Assembly (NCBI GenBank): GCA_022316685.1
Contig: JAKJHU010000005.1
Location: 19,198,707-19,262,706 of the forward strand
Direction of reading: 5' to 3'
Source: Progne subis subis
Taxonomy: Eukaryota; Chordata; Aves; Passeriformes; Hirundinidae
DNA length: 64,000 nt
Translations under genes and position numbers: made by a program
In this document: in pieces, positions 63,701-64,000 of the stretch
How the letters are laid out: every line of letters starts with the position of its first letter
How positions within the stretch are numbered: the stretch's first letter is position 1
Notes under the pieces: generated by a model
Told to the model about the DNA's origin: nothing
The model's database searches: none
The model's input: the letters and a program-made list of their open reading frames with translations, nothing else

Positions 63701-63753
63701 TGGATTCCCATCAGTCATATTCTGCTTGATGGCAGCAGTGAGACTGTTCGCCT
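63701..63753 (-). CDS. Weak internal exon candidate, 53 bases
   Basis: On the minus strand, an acceptor-like ACACTCCAG (with a T8 run upstream) is followed by 53 open bases and then a strong donor-like CCA|GTAAGT. Translated in the open frame it reads EANSLTAAIKQNMTDGNP. I do not recognise the protein, and the possible branch site is very close to the acceptor. The segment could be a chance match, or an exon of the same minus-strand gene as the 20.9 kb candidate. Confidence 0.15.
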
Positions 63754-64000
63754 CTGGAGTGTTAGTCACCAATTGATGGTAAAAAAAATTCATCATTATA
63801 GAATGTATGGCTCTATGTACAGAGAACTTTACGAGCATCTTGTGTGGTCTGATCATCGTCTTTCATGGCATCACACAAATTAGCTCAATAAATGCTTACA
63901 TTCACTGTTTTTGACACAAAATGTGTCAAGAGTTATCAGTAGAAGAAGCTTTTTTTCCATGAGCTGTAATGCTCTGCCATGGGTTTAGCTAATTTGCATG
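63754..64000. other. Non-coding DNA at window edge
   Basis: Nothing recognised in the last 250 bases. The minus-strand frame 63596-63856 continues across the 53-base exon candidate. Confidence 0.4.

Overview
The window looks like nuclear DNA from a bird, probably a perching bird (passerine). CR1 LINE fragments of several ages occur throughout, recognisable by the avian CR1 3' terminal motif (ATTCTATGA-type octamers, seen on either strand). At about 43 kb there is a tRNA-Ile-headed SINE with a CR1-like tail. That matches the SINE family known from zebra finch and other passerines (TguSINE1). Mammalian Alu/L1 elements and bacterial gene organisation are absent. The sequence is AT-rich and contains no assembly gaps.

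I see no convincing protein-coding gene. The open frames are short, overlap on both strands, or are products of simple repeats, so the window is best read as an intergenic desert or a very large intron. Two weak minus-strand exon candidates are recorded at low confidence. One is a possible terminal exon encoding a C-terminal membrane helix (20.94-21.12 kb). The other is a 53-base segment flanked by splice-like sites (63.70-63.75 kb).

Layout: 1-13.9 kb is mostly unique AT-rich DNA with poly-A tracts and one 40-bp tandem duplication. 13.9-19.2 kb has CR1 pieces, including a reverse-transcriptase fragment, and a candidate LTR. 20-22 kb has a CA repeat, the membrane-helix exon candidate and a poly-C tract. 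25.6-26.2 kb is a roughly 590-bp, almost pure purine compound microsatellite, and 28.03-28.12 kb is a purine hexanucleotide array. 29.3-29.9 kb is a CR1 with an internal deletion. 38-43.1 kb is a cluster of CR1 pieces of different ages, a poly-A-ended insert and the tRNA-derived SINE. 45.7 and 46.4 kb carry a 57-bp near-identical direct repeat of unknown origin. 49.2-49.5 kb is a candidate solo LTR. 56.9-59.9 kb has further CR1 pieces, one ending at a perfect hairpin. The rest is unique sequence in which I recognise nothing.

No new multi-gene system is present. The most useful leads are the 57-bp direct repeat, the membrane-helix exon candidate, the long purine tract, the deletion-fused CR1 and the poly-A-ended insert. 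Family assignments rest on recalled consensus sequences, without alignment software, and element boundaries are approximate.
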